Shown here: one piece after another, positions 28,176-36,372 of the stretch
How the letters are laid out: each line of letters begins with the position of its first letter
Numbering within the stretch: the stretch's first letter is position 1
Assembly: GCA_944377745.1 (NCBI GenBank)
Contig: CALWFV010000007.1
Span: 1 to 64,000, forward strand
DNA from: an uncultured Mediterraneibacter sp.
Lineage (GTDB): Bacteria; Bacillota; Clostridia; Lachnospirales; Lachnospiraceae
Direction: 5' to 3'
Length of the DNA: 64,000 nucleotides
Notes under the pieces: model-generated
What the model saw: only the letters and a program-made list of their open reading frames with translations
Told to the model about the DNA's origin: nothing
The model's database searches: none
Position numbers and translations under genes: made by a program

Positions 28176-28849
28176 AACGAAATGTTGACCTGAGAGAGAT
28201 ATCAGACGGAAGACTGTATACGGCAGAGGATATGGTGAGGGCGGATTGCCACGACTGTCAGGGGTGTTCGGCATGCTGCAGCGGGATGGGCGATTCGGTT
28301 GTACTGGACCCTATGGATATCTGGAGGCTGCACAGAGGAACCGGAATGGATTTCGCCGAACTTGTGGAAAAAGGATATGTGGAACTGGGGATCGCGGACG
28401 GGATGATCCTGCCGCATCTTGCGATGTCTGATGAAAAAGAAACATGTCGTTTTCTGGATGGGGACGGGCGATGCTCAGTTCACGATGCACGGCCGGGGAT
28501 CTGCAGGCTGTTTCCTCTGGGAAGATATTATGAGGAAGGCGGCGGTTTTCGCTATTTTCTCCAGATCCATGAGTGCAGGAAGAAGAAGAGAAGCAAGATC
28601 AGGGTAAAGAAATGGCTGGGCATTCCTGATATAAAGAAATATGAGAGATATATCATTGACTGGCATGATTTTCTGATCCGGTGCGAGGAAGGACTGAAAG
28701 AACTGGATGAACAGAATGCCCGCATACTCAGGATTTATGTGCTCCGTATCTTTTTCCAGAATTCTTTCGAGGGAGAAGAGGAGGAGTTCTATAAAGAATT
28801 CTGGAAAAGAATGGACGAGACGAAAGAAAAACTTCAATTAGGGAGGTAG
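28172..28849 (+). CDS. YkgJ-type cysteine cluster protein
   Basis: Protein of 225 aa with an N-terminal metal-binding Cys cluster (DCHDCQGCSACCSGMG), then CRFLDGDGRCSVHDARPGICRLFPLG, the pattern of the YkgJ/CxxCxxCC family thought to bind iron-sulfur or zinc. The C-terminal third is charged and helical (IDWHDFLIRCEEGLKEL). Molecular function is not established. Translation is coupled to the kinase upstream by an ATGA overlap. Confidence 0.8.
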   Translation: MKRNVDLREISDGRLYTAEDMVRADCHDCQGCSACCSGMGDSVVLDPMDIWRLHRGTGMDFAELVEKGYVELGIADGMILPHLAMSDEKETCRFLDGDGRCSVHDARPGICRLFPLGRYYEEGGGFRYFLQIHECRKKKRSKIRVKKWLGIPDIKKYERYIIDWHDFLIRCEEGLKELDEQNARILRIYVLRIFFQNSFEGEEEEFYKEFWKRMDETKEKLQLGR

Positions 28850-28855
28850 ATGGAC

Positions 28856-29329
28856 ATGCTCAGTGGACTGATTTTTACATTATTTGAGTTGATCGGCGGA
28901 ATCTTCTATATGATATTTTCGATCATATGGTGGCTCCTTATGATCGTGGCAGACTGGAAGGTTCTCAGCAAAGCAGGCGAGCCGGGCTGGAAGAGTATCA
29001 TTCCGATTTATGACAGCTATACGTTTTACAAGATCGCATGGGATACGAGGATATTCTGGCTGGGAATTGCTCTTGCGGTGGCGCAGGGGATTTTTGAGGT
29101 CCTGGGAGGAAATTCGTTCTCTCTGTTCGGGATCCTTGCCGCAGTCTGCGGACTGGCCTATGCCGTGATCAATTTCCTGTACTGTATCTGTCTGGCGTCA
29201 AGTTTTGGAAAGGGAAAACTCTTTGGCGTCGGACTCTGGATCTCGGGACCGATCTTTACGATGATCCTGGCTTTCGGCTCAGCGCAGTACCGCGGGAGGA
29301 CAACATTTACCAATAACAGTTATTTCTGA
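28856..29329 (+). CDS. small integral membrane protein (DUF5684 type)
   Basis: Membrane protein of about 157 aa with four hydrophobic segments. Hallmark motif AGEPGWKSIIPIYDSYTFYKIAW lies between the first and second. The resemblance is to DUF5684 proteins, often found near signal peptidase-like genes; function unknown. ATG 28856 is preferred over 28850 because AGGGAGG ends at 28846, giving normal spacing. It converges on the P-type ATPase gene with only 18 nt between stops. Confidence 0.7.
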   Translation: MLSGLIFTLFELIGGIFYMIFSIIWWLLMIVADWKVLSKAGEPGWKSIIPIYDSYTFYKIAWDTRIFWLGIALAVAQGIFEVLGGNSFSLFGILAAVCGLAYAVINFLYCICLASSFGKGKLFGVGLWISGPIFTMILAFGSAQYRGRTTFTNNSYF

Positions 29330-29347
29330 CCCTGCTTCTGATCTGAC

Positions 29348-31216
29348 TTACTTTTTCTTCCATTTCAGAAGAAGAGCAGAATTGATGATGACCAGCACCG
29401 AACCGGCGTTATGTACCAGCGCGCCGACCACCGGATTCAGGATCCCTGTGATCGCCAGGATGATGGCGATAAAATTCAGGGTCATGGAAAAGGTGAGATT
29501 CAGTTTGATGGTGGTCATCATTTTTTTTGAGAGCTTCAGCAGATGGGGGAGCTCTTTTATCTCATCGTCAACCAGGGCGATATCTGCCGCATCCACCGCG
29601 ATGTCACTTCCTACTTTCCCCATGGCGATCCCCACGTACGCCTTCTTGAGCGCAGGCGCGTCATTGATCCCGTCGCCGATCATGCAGACATGACCACTGT
29701 TTTCCTGACAGGCATCGATCCACTGAAGCTTATCTTCAGGAAGGCATCCGGAATGGACGTCCGTTATATCGATCTGTCCGGCAATAAATCCGGCGGCGTT
29801 CTCGTGATCTCCTGTGAGAAGCACCGGGGAAACCCCTGCGTCACGGATCCCGGCAACGGTTTTTTCCGCGTCCGGGCGGAGCGTGTCAGACAGAGCGATA
29901 AATCCGGCGGCCTTCCGGTCCACAGCAAGCCAGGTGACGGTACATCCGTCGTCTATATATTTATCTGCACGACGGAAGAACTTTTCCGGGATCCGGACGT
30001 CATGTTCTGCGAGAAGTTCCGGGTTCCCCGCGAGTATCTCCCGTCCCTCTGTCAGAGCAGATACACCGCGTCCGGGAAGCATATGAAAGTCGTCCGGCTG
30101 AGGAAGGGCAGAAGAGGATTCTTTTCTGCGGCATCGTACGATCGCTTTCCCGAGAGGATGCTCTGAGTTCAGTTCCGAGACAGCCGCATACTGATACAGC
30201 ATGTCATCGGAGAGATCCGGAAGAAGGCTTACCACAGCCGTCACTTGCGGAGTCCCGAAAGTAAGTGTTCCGGTCTTGTCAAATGCGATATGAGTCACAT
30301 TGGCAAGGCGCTCCAGAGCGTCTCCTTCCCGGACAAGAAATCCGTGCTTCGCCGCATTTCCGATCGCTGCCATGATGGCGGTGGGAGTGGCGAGGACAAG
30401 GGCACAGGGACAGAAGACTACCAGGATGGTCACTGCGCGGATGATCTCACCGCTGATCAGCCAGGTGAGCGCCGCAGCGCTCAGTGCGATCACCACGATC
30501 CAGGTTGCCCACCGGTCTGCGATACCGACGATCTTCGCCTTTCCTGCGTCTGCGGACTGTACAAGCCGGATCATTCTCTGGATGGAACTGTCTTCTCCGA
30601 CTTTCACGGCTTTCATCTCGAATGCGCCGAACTGGTTTACGGTCCCGCTGGACACGTCGTCTCCCGGACTTTTATCCACCGGCATGGATTCTCCGGTCAT
30701 GACTGCCTGATCCACTGACGTCATGCCGGAGAGGATGACGCCATCCACAGGGATGGATTCTCCGGGAAGGACCCGGAGCACGTCTCCCACAAGTACCTCC
30801 TCTGAGGGGATGATCTCTTCTCCATCCTTCGTGAGACGTCGCGCGGTTCTGGGGGTAAGGTGGACAAGGCGCTCGATGCCTGCCCGGGCCCGTGCAACGG
30901 TCAGATTTTCCAGGAGAGCTCCGATCTGCATGATAAAGGCTACCTCGCCTGCCGCAAAGTCTTCCCCGATGATGACCGAGGCGATCAGGGCGATGGATAC
31001 GAGCACATCCGCCTTGATGTCAAAAGCGGTGACCAGTCCGATGACTGCCTCCAGTATGATGGGGATACCGCAGAGTATGATCGCGATCCATGCCATATCG
31101 AAAGGAAAGGGGTGGAAGCCGGCTATGCTGGCAAGGAGGGAGATAGCTGATATGACAAGAAACAGGATATCCCGTTTCGTTCCGCCAAGTTCCAACAGTT
31201 GTTCCAGTTTTTTCAT
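29348..31216 (-). CDS. heavy-metal-translocating P1B-type ATPase
   Basis: Membrane ATPase of 622 aa exporting a soft metal cation. It has the transmembrane metal site CPC (VVFCPCALVLATPTA), phosphorylation site DKTGTLT, TGES, the HP locus SEHPLG and hinge GDGINDAPAL. There is no N-terminal HMA metal-binding domain, so it starts directly with membrane helices. The last helices read NLTFSMTLNF and HNAGSVLVIINS, which does not settle copper versus zinc or cobalt type. CsoR is encoded just upstream and CsoR-like boxes overlap its promoter, favouring copper(I). Product at the cytoplasmic membrane. Confidence 0.92.
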   Translation of the reverse strand: MKKLEQLLELGGTKRDILFLVISAISLLASIAGFHPFPFDMAWIAIILCGIPIILEAVIGLVTAFDIKADVLVSIALIASVIIGEDFAAGEVAFIMQIGALLENLTVARARAGIERLVHLTPRTARRLTKDGEEIIPSEEVLVGDVLRVLPGESIPVDGVILSGMTSVDQAVMTGESMPVDKSPGDDVSSGTVNQFGAFEMKAVKVGEDSSIQRMIRLVQSADAGKAKIVGIADRWATWIVVIALSAAALTWLISGEIIRAVTILVVFCPCALVLATPTAIMAAIGNAAKHGFLVREGDALERLANVTHIAFDKTGTLTFGTPQVTAVVSLLPDLSDDMLYQYAAVSELNSEHPLGKAIVRCRRKESSSALPQPDDFHMLPGRGVSALTEGREILAGNPELLAEHDVRIPEKFFRRADKYIDDGCTVTWLAVDRKAAGFIALSDTLRPDAEKTVAGIRDAGVSPVLLTGDHENAAGFIAGQIDITDVHSGCLPEDKLQWIDACQENSGHVCMIGDGINDAPALKKAYVGIAMGKVGSDIAVDAADIALVDDEIKELPHLLKLSKKMMTTIKLNLTFSMTLNFIAIILAITGILNPVVGALVHNAGSVLVIINSALLLKWKKK

Positions 31217-31266
31217 AATGACACTCCATTTCTGCCGTCTTATAACAGCGAATTCATTTTAGAGTA

Positions 31267-31316
31267 TACCTATGCGGGTACAGGTATAGTATACCTATAG
31301 GGGTATGGGTTGTCAA
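31267..31316 (-). promoter_or_regulatory. P-type ATPase promoter with two CsoR-like operators
   Basis: On the minus strand, TTGACA (31311-31316), a 17-nt spacer and TATACT (31288-31293) form a near-perfect promoter. TACCTATAGGGGTA (31292-31305) fills the spacer and TACCTATGCGGGTA (31267-31280) covers the start region. Both resemble the known G/C-flanked pseudo-palindromes of copper-sensing CsoR. Bound CsoR would block polymerase. Confidence 0.75.
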
Positions 31317-31415
31317 GCGGCAAGAAATCACAGGAAGCGCAAAAAGGCATATCCCGGGATTGTAAGCGGTCGCCAAGGTCTATGGCAAGCCCGGACTTTG
31401 GCTCGTCGCAGCTGC

Positions 31416-31447
31416 AAAAAAAGACATACGCGAAAAGCGTATGCCTT
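31416..31447 (-). terminator. intrinsic terminator of csoR
   Basis: On the minus strand GGCATACGC and GCGTATGTC form a 9-bp stem around TTTTC, followed by seven T residues. The rest of the gap 31217-31500 holds the ATPase promoter and a weak GCCAAGGTC/GACTTTGGC inverted pair at about 31370-31400. Confidence 0.88.
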
Positions 31448-31500
31448 AAAGCATGACATTATAATTTCCTGTCCATGAGTGCGATACGAACTGTAACAGT

Positions 31501-31776
31501 TTATTTCATATTGGCAAAACGTTCCACAGCTTTAGTGAAACTGGCAATCGTCTGTTCCACATCCCCGTGCTCAATGCCGTCTTTTACACAATGGTTTATA
31601 TGACCTTCCAGAACAATCTGGCCCACTTTGTGGAGAGCGGACTTTGCCGCGTTGATCTGGGAGAGGATATCCTCACAGGGAATATCTTCGTCGATCATCC
31701 GGTCGATGGCCTGAACCTGTCCGATGATCTTCCTGAGACGGCGGTGAAGGTTATCTGAATCCATACATTGTTTCAT
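31501..31776 (-). CDS. csoR: CsoR-family metal-sensing repressor
   Basis: All-helical DUF156 repressor of 91 aa. The copper-sensing fingerprint is complete: Cys34 in IPCEDIL, then His59 and Cys63 in GHINHC (H-x3-C). In known CsoR proteins these bind Cu(I), which releases DNA. AAGGAGGA precedes the ATG. The likely target is the ATPase promoter just downstream, which carries two matching boxes. It has its own terminator, so the two genes are separate transcripts. Confidence 0.9.
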   Translation of the reverse strand: MKQCMDSDNLHRRLRKIIGQVQAIDRMIDEDIPCEDILSQINAAKSALHKVGQIVLEGHINHCVKDGIEHGDVEQTIASFTKAVERFANMK

Positions 31777-31794
31777 GGAAAATCCTCCTTATAA

Positions 31795-31875
31795 TATGAT
31801 GCCGGGGCAAAGCCCCGACTACGATGCCTGCAGCAAAGCTCATGTGGGCTTAGACCTTTTGACCCTGGCATCATA
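31795..31875. repeat. palindromic intergenic repeat
   Basis: TATGATGCC at the left end and GGCATCATA at the right end are perfect complements, and inner parts pair further (GGGGC AAA GCCCC; AAGCTCATGTGGGCTT). It is a compact folded element between csoR and the next promoter, probably one copy of a dispersed genomic repeat; no second copy is in this window. Confidence 0.6.
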
Positions 31876-31919
31876 AAATAATTATCAGACATTCGTTTAT
31901 ATTTGTCAAGAAACGTACG

Positions 31920-31948
31920 TTGACAAATTATTAACAATGTGATATCCT
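31920..31948 (+). promoter_or_regulatory. promoter of the dehydrogenase-Hdr-fumarate reductase operon with Rex-like site
   Basis: TTGACA (31920-31925), a 17-nt spacer and TATCCT (31943-31948) make a strong promoter. The -35 and spacer also read as an 18-mer with half-sites TTGACAA and TTAACAA separated by 4 nt (31920-31937). The right half equals the clostridial Rex consensus and the left half matches 5 of 7. Rex is the NADH/NAD+-sensing repressor of fermentation genes. This gap (31777-32157) also holds the repeat at 31795 and the small ORF at 31994. Confidence 0.7.
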
Positions 31949-31993
31949 AAAAAAAGCGAAATCTGATTAATTCTAAAGTGAGGAGTCACGACC

Positions 31994-32041
31994 ATGAAGC
32001 AGTGCATTTTAAGTAGACAAGGGACGTTTGATAGAAAATGA
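31994..32041 (+). CDS. possible 15-codon leader peptide
   Basis: ATG to TGA encoding MKQCILSRQGTFDRK, with GAGGAG about 9 nt upstream. It begins about 40 nt after the predicted transcription start and ends 116 nt before the dehydrogenase. It could be a regulatory upstream ORF; codon evidence is too little to be sure. Confidence 0.35.
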   Translation: MKQCILSRQGTFDRK

Positions 32042-32157
32042 CACTGGGAATTGATCAAGATTTCTTTTTTGTTTTCGCCTGCGCAGAGCGTGGGGCAGAA
32101 AGCAATCCTTTATTCCAGAAAAAGCACAAAACGCAGAAGCAAAAGGAGGAAAAACTA

Positions 32158-33105
32158 ATGGGCAGTAAAATCACCATCATCGGCGCAGGAAGTGTCGGAG
32201 CAACAATCGCATTCAAACTCTCTTCTGAAGATATCGCATCAGAGATTGTTATGATCGATATCAATAAGGATAAGGTAGAGGGAGAGGTTATGGACATTGA
32301 GCAGGGAACCTGCTTCAGAAGCCCGATCTCTATCATCGCAGGAGATTATGCGGATGCAAAAGATTCCGACATTGTCATCATCACATCCGGAATCGCCCGC
32401 AAACCGGGACAGACAAGAATCGAACTTGCGCAGACAAATGTCAACATTATCAAATCCATCACACCGGAGATCGTAAAAGCGGCTCCGAATGCAAAATATA
32501 TCATTGTCAGCAACCCGGTTGACATCCTGACATATGTATTCACAAAGATTTCAGGACTTCCGGAAAACCAGATCATCGGATCCGGTACACTTCTTGACAC
32601 GGCACGTCTTCGCTATGGACTGTCATCACACTTTAAAGTTGCACAGAAGAACATCCATGCTTATGTGTTCGGCGAGCACGGAGATTCCTCTTTTGTACCG
32701 TGGTCAGGAGCGGATATCTCCAGCGTGAACATTGACGACTACTATGAGTCAATGAAAGCGCATGGCTCCGACCTTGCGGAACTGGACAAAGACGGAATGG
32801 AGGAGTATGTACACAAATCAGGCGGACAGGTCATCGCAAAGAAAGGGGCTACTTTCTATGCGGTATCTGTTTCTGTATGTGAACTGTGCAGCATCGTGCT
32901 GGCGGCTTCAGACTCTGTCGCAACAGTTTCTACCATGATGCACGGCGAGTACGGCATTGACGACGTATGTCTGAGTGTTCTGAACCTTGTGGGACCAAAC
33001 GGCGTTCAGGGCAAGATCCCGATGCGCCTGACAGATGAGGAAGTTGCAAAACTTCAGTCCAGCGCAAATAAGCTGAAAGAGGTTATCGCTCAGCTTGATA
33101 TCTAA
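32158..33105 (+). CDS. L-lactate/L-malate dehydrogenase family enzyme, predicted malate dehydrogenase
   Basis: NAD-dependent 2-hydroxyacid dehydrogenase of 315 aa. It has the nucleotide motif GAGSVGAT, NPVDILTY, the active-site loop GEHGDS and substrate Arg in DTARLR. Overall it reads like an L-LDH, but the specificity loop is GIARKPGQTR. Arg81 stands where LDH has Gln102 and malate dehydrogenases have Arg. Changing that Gln to Arg is known to turn Bacillus LDH into an MDH. With fumarase and fumarate reductase downstream, oxaloacetate to malate is the likely reaction. ATG 32158 follows AAAGGAGG; the longer in-frame opening from 32038 has no such site. Confidence 0.85.
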   Translation: MGSKITIIGAGSVGATIAFKLSSEDIASEIVMIDINKDKVEGEVMDIEQGTCFRSPISIIAGDYADAKDSDIVIITSGIARKPGQTRIELAQTNVNIIKSITPEIVKAAPNAKYIIVSNPVDILTYVFTKISGLPENQIIGSGTLLDTARLRYGLSSHFKVAQKNIHAYVFGEHGDSSFVPWSGADISSVNIDDYYESMKAHGSDLAELDKDGMEEYVHKSGGQVIAKKGATFYAVSVSVCELCSIVLAASDSVATVSTMMHGEYGIDDVCLSVLNLVGPNGVQGKIPMRLTDEEVAKLQSSANKLKEVIAQLDI

Positions 33106-33115
33106 TCCCCAATTT

Positions 33116-33169
33116 CCCTGGCGCACTGCGCTGGGGAATGATCAAGTAACAGGGCGGATCAGTTCCGCC
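33116..33169 (+). other. two small hairpins between dehydrogenase and hdrB
   Basis: CCCTGGCGCA-C-TGCGCTGGGG (33116-33136) and GGCGGA-TCAGT-TCCGCC (33153-33169). Neither is followed by a T run, so they look like RNA processing or stability structures rather than terminators. Transcription can continue into hdrB. Confidence 0.5.
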
Positions 33170-33191
33170 TGACAGACGAGGAGGTAATACT

Positions 33192-33989
33192 ATGAAATAC
33201 AGCTATTTTCCCGGCTGTACTCTGAAGAACAAGGCACAGGATCTTGATCACTATGCCAGAATTTCCGCAGAAGCTCTGGGATTTGAACTGGAAGAGATCA
33301 GCGAATGGCAGTGCTGCGGCGGTGTTTATCCCCTGGGAACCGATGAGATCGCAACAAAGCTTGCCTCCGTCCGCGCGCTCAACGACGCGAAAGAGAAGGG
33401 GCAGGAGCTTGTCACACTCTGTTCTGCCTGTCACCATGTGATCAAGCGTGTGAACGACGATATGAAGAACGTCGATGATATCCGTACAAGAGCCAACAAC
33501 TATATGGCACTTGACGAGCCATATGAAGGTGAGACGAATGTGCTCCACTATCTTGAAGTGCTCCGCGACATCGTGGGTTTTGATGAGCTGAAGAAGAAAG
33601 TGACGAATCCGCTCAAAGGAAAGAAGATCGGCGCGTACTATGGCTGTCTTCTTCTCCGTCCCGGAAAGATCATGGCGTTTGACGATCCGGAAAACCCGAA
33701 GATCCTGGAAGATTTCATCCGCGCGATTGGCGCAGAGCCGGTGATCTATCCGTACCGCAACGAGTGCTGTGGAGGATACATATCTCTGAAGGAAGAAGAA
33801 ATGTCAAAGAATATGTGCCGCAAGATCGAGGAGAGCGCGTCCGGTTTCGGAGCTGACATGCTGATCACGGCCTGTCCGCTGTGCATGTACAACCTGAACA
33901 AGAACAATGGCGGAAACCTGCCTGTTTATTACTTTACAGAACTTCTTGCAGAGGCACTGGGACTGAAAGAGGAGGTGAAGGAACAGTGA
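33192..33989 (+). CDS. hdrB: heterodisulfide reductase subunit B-like protein
   Basis: Protein of 265 aa with two full CCG domains, the ligand set of the non-cubane [4Fe-4S] clusters of HdrB: Cys9, Cys41-Cys42, Cys77, Cys80 and Cys152, Cys192-Cys193, Cys228, Cys231. In methanogens this subunit reduces the CoM-CoB heterodisulfide; this organism should lack those thiols, so the acceptor must differ. GAGGAGGT precedes the ATG and hdrC overlaps the stop. Neighbours suggest a link to fumarate reduction. Soluble, cytoplasmic. Confidence 0.92.
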   Translation: MKYSYFPGCTLKNKAQDLDHYARISAEALGFELEEISEWQCCGGVYPLGTDEIATKLASVRALNDAKEKGQELVTLCSACHHVIKRVNDDMKNVDDIRTRANNYMALDEPYEGETNVLHYLEVLRDIVGFDELKKKVTNPLKGKKIGAYYGCLLLRPGKIMAFDDPENPKILEDFIRAIGAEPVIYPYRNECCGGYISLKEEEMSKNMCRKIEESASGFGADMLITACPLCMYNLNKNNGGNLPVYYFTELLAEALGLKEEVKEQ

Positions 33990-34375
33990 AGACTGAGAAG
34001 AACCGCGCGGAACTGATCAAGGAGATCAGCGGCGTGAATCCCCTGAAGTGTATGAAATGCGGTAAATGTTCCGCTTCCTGTCCCTCCTACAATGAGATGG
34101 ACATCAAACCTCACCAGTTCGTATCCTACGTGATCAATGAAGATATCGAGTCTCTGGTGAATTCAAAATCCCTCTGGAAATGCCTTTCCTGTTTTGCATG
34201 TGTGGAGAGATGTCCCCGCGATGTGAAGCCAGGTAAACTGATCGACGCGGCGAGACAGATCGTTGTGAGAGAGCGGGACAACACTTATCTGTCACCGGAT
34301 GAGGTGCCGGAACTGCTTGATCCCGAAACACCGCAGCAGCTGCTTGTAAGTGCGTTCAGAAGATACAGGAGGTGA
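33986..34375 (+). CDS. hdrC: heterodisulfide reductase subunit C-like protein
   Basis: Small iron-sulfur protein of 129 aa with two [4Fe-4S] motifs, CMKCGKCSASCP and CLSCFACVERCP. It passes electrons between HdrA and HdrB in known complexes. It starts at GTG 33986, overlapping the hdrB stop (GTGA) with AGGAGGTG 8 nt upstream; earlier in-frame starts lie inside hdrB and are ignored. No transmembrane segment, which excludes the membrane HdrDE type. Confidence 0.9.
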   Translation: MKTEKNRAELIKEISGVNPLKCMKCGKCSASCPSYNEMDIKPHQFVSYVINEDIESLVNSKSLWKCLSCFACVERCPRDVKPGKLIDAARQIVVRERDNTYLSPDEVPELLDPETPQQLLVSAFRRYRR

Positions 34376-34383
34376 GAGAAAAG

Positions 34384-36372
34384 GTGCAGAGGATTGGAGT
34401 ATTTGTCTGCCACTGCGGTACAAACATCGCAGCTACGGTAGACGTAAAGAAAGTTGTGGAGATGGCCCAGCATGAGCCGGGAGTTGTCCATGCGGAGGAC
34501 TATGCGTACATGTGTTCCGAAGCCGGACAGGAGCTGATCCACAAGGCAATCAAAGAGAAAAAACTGACGGGGCTTGTAGTCTGTTCCTGTTCTCCGCGTA
34601 TGCACGAGACGACATTCAGAAACGCGGCGGAGAAAGCGGGCTTAAACCCATACATGGTGGAGATCGCCAACATCCGTGAACACTGTTCATGGATCCACAA
34701 GGACATCGGGGAAGCAACAGAGAAAGCTGTCATCCTGATGCGGGCGGCGATTGCCAAGGTCAACCTGGACGCGCCGCTGAAACCGGGCGAGAGCAAAGTC
34801 ACAAAGAGAGCCCTTGTCATCGGCGGAGGAATCGCTGGTATTCAAACAGCGCTGGACATTGCAGAGGCGGGATATCCGGTTGATATCGTGGAGAAGACGC
34901 CGAGTATCGGAGGAAGGATGTCACAGCTTGACAAGACCTTCCCGACACTGGACTGTTCCTCCTGTATCCTGACCCCGAAGATGGGAGAGGTGAACGCTCA
35001 CCCGCTGATCAACATCTATACATACAGCGAAGTGGAGAGCGTAGCCGGATTCGTGGGGGACTTTACCGTTGAGATCCGTAAGAAAGCAAGAAGCGTGGAT
35101 ATGGACAAGTGTACAGGCTGCGGCTTGTGCCAGGAGAAATGCCCGAGCAAGAAGAGTCTCAGCGAGTTTAACCGGGGGTTAAGCACACGGAGTGCGATCT
35201 ATACTCCGTTCGCGCAGGCAGTTCCGAACGTTCCGGTGATCGACAGGGAGGCGTGTATCAAGTTCAAGACCGGCAAGTGCGGAATATGTTCGAAAGTCTG
35301 CCAGGCGGGCGCGATTGATTATGACCAGACAGATGAGATTGTTACAGAAAAGTACGGTGCGATCGTCGTTGCGACCGGATTCGATATGATCAAACTGGAC
35401 AAGTATGACGAGTATGCGTACAGTCAGAGCAAGGATGTCATCACATCTCTCGAACTGGAGCGTATTATGAACGCGGCAGGACCGACCGGCGGGCATCTTG
35501 AGCGTCTCTCTGACGGAAAGGATCCGAAGGAAATCGTGTTCATCCAGTGCGTGGGAAGCCGCTGTGCAGACGACAGAGGAAAGAGCTACTGTTCCAAGAT
35601 ATGCTGTATGTACACTGCGAAACATGCAATGTTGATCCGTGACAAGTATCCGGATACCAATGTGACAGTATTCTACATTGATGTCCGTACGCCGGGAAAG
35701 AATTTCGACGAGTTCTACCGCAGAGCCGTGGAGGACTATGGAGTAAACTACATAAAAGGCCAGGTCGGAAAAGTTATTCCGCAGCCCAATGGAAAGCTGC
35801 TCGTACAGGGCGCGGATCTGCTGGACAGCAAGCAGATCTTAAAAGAGGCTGATATGGTCGTTCTTGCAGCTGCCATCGAGCCGAATCCGGATGTGAGAAA
35901 GATCGCTACCATGCTGACAGCAAGTATCGATACAAACAACTTCCTCACGGAAGCTCATGCGAAACTTCGTCCGGTAGAGTCCCCCACAGCGGGTATTTTC
36001 CTCTCCGGCGTATGCCAGGGACCGAAGGATATCCCGGAGACCGTATCTCAGGCAGGTGCGGCGGCGGTTAAAGCCATCGGACTGCTTGCGAAGGATAAGC
36101 TGCTGACCAATCCGTGTACGGCACATTCCGATGAACTGATGTGTAACGGATGTTCACAGTGTGCGAATGTCTGCCCGTACGGAGCGATCACATATGAGGA
36201 CAGAGAGGTGAATGATCACGGAATCCGTGAGAGAAGACGCATCGCTGTTGTAAACGACGCGCTGTGTCAGGGATGTGGAGCATGTACCGTAACATGTCCG
36301 TCCGGAGCAATGGACCTGCAGGGATTCTCTAACAGACAGATCTTAGCGGAGGTGGATGCGATATGTCGATAG
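34384..36372 (+). CDS. hdrA: heterodisulfide reductase subunit A-like flavoprotein (electron-bifurcating type)
   Basis: Protein of about 662 aa with the complete HdrA plan. The N-terminal Cys-containing domain (FVCHCGTNI, VVCSCSPRMHE) is followed by the FAD fold (VIGGGIAGIQTALDIAEAG), the HdrA-specific stretch LDCSSCILTPKM, an inserted ferredoxin (CTGCGLCQEKCP, then CGICSKVCQAGAID), and a C-terminal two-cluster ferredoxin (CNGCSQCANVCP, CQGCGACTVTCP). In known HdrA the FAD bifurcates electrons and the C-terminal ferredoxin domain is an exit to ferredoxin. GTG 34384 lies 8 nt after GGAGGTGA; GTG 34372 is a possible alternative. It overlaps mvhD by 10 nt. Confidence 0.93.
   Translation: MQRIGVFVCHCGTNIAATVDVKKVVEMAQHEPGVVHAEDYAYMCSEAGQELIHKAIKEKKLTGLVVCSCSPRMHETTFRNAAEKAGLNPYMVEIANIREHCSWIHKDIGEATEKAVILMRAAIAKVNLDAPLKPGESKVTKRALVIGGGIAGIQTALDIAEAGYPVDIVEKTPSIGGRMSQLDKTFPTLDCSSCILTPKMGEVNAHPLINIYTYSEVESVAGFVGDFTVEIRKKARSVDMDKCTGCGLCQEKCPSKKSLSEFNRGLSTRSAIYTPFAQAVPNVPVIDREACIKFKTGKCGICSKVCQAGAIDYDQTDEIVTEKYGAIVVATGFDMIKLDKYDEYAYSQSKDVITSLELERIMNAAGPTGGHLERLSDGKDPKEIVFIQCVGSRCADDRGKSYCSKICCMYTAKHAMLIRDKYPDTNVTVFYIDVRTPGKNFDEFYRRAVEDYGVNYIKGQVGKVIPQPNGKLLVQGADLLDSKQILKEADMVVLAAAIEPNPDVRKIATMLTASIDTNNFLTEAHAKLRPVESPTAGIFLSGVCQGPKDIPETVSQAGAAAVKAIGLLAKDKLLTNPCTAHSDELMCNGCSQCANVCPYGAITYEDREVNDHGIRERRRIAVVNDALCQGCGACTVTCPSGAMDLQGFSNRQILAEVDAICR

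Noticed and set aside
32038..32157. N-terminal extension of the dehydrogenase
   Set aside because: Low-similarity residues and no ribosome binding site; AAAGGAGG and the Rossmann motif place the start at 32158.
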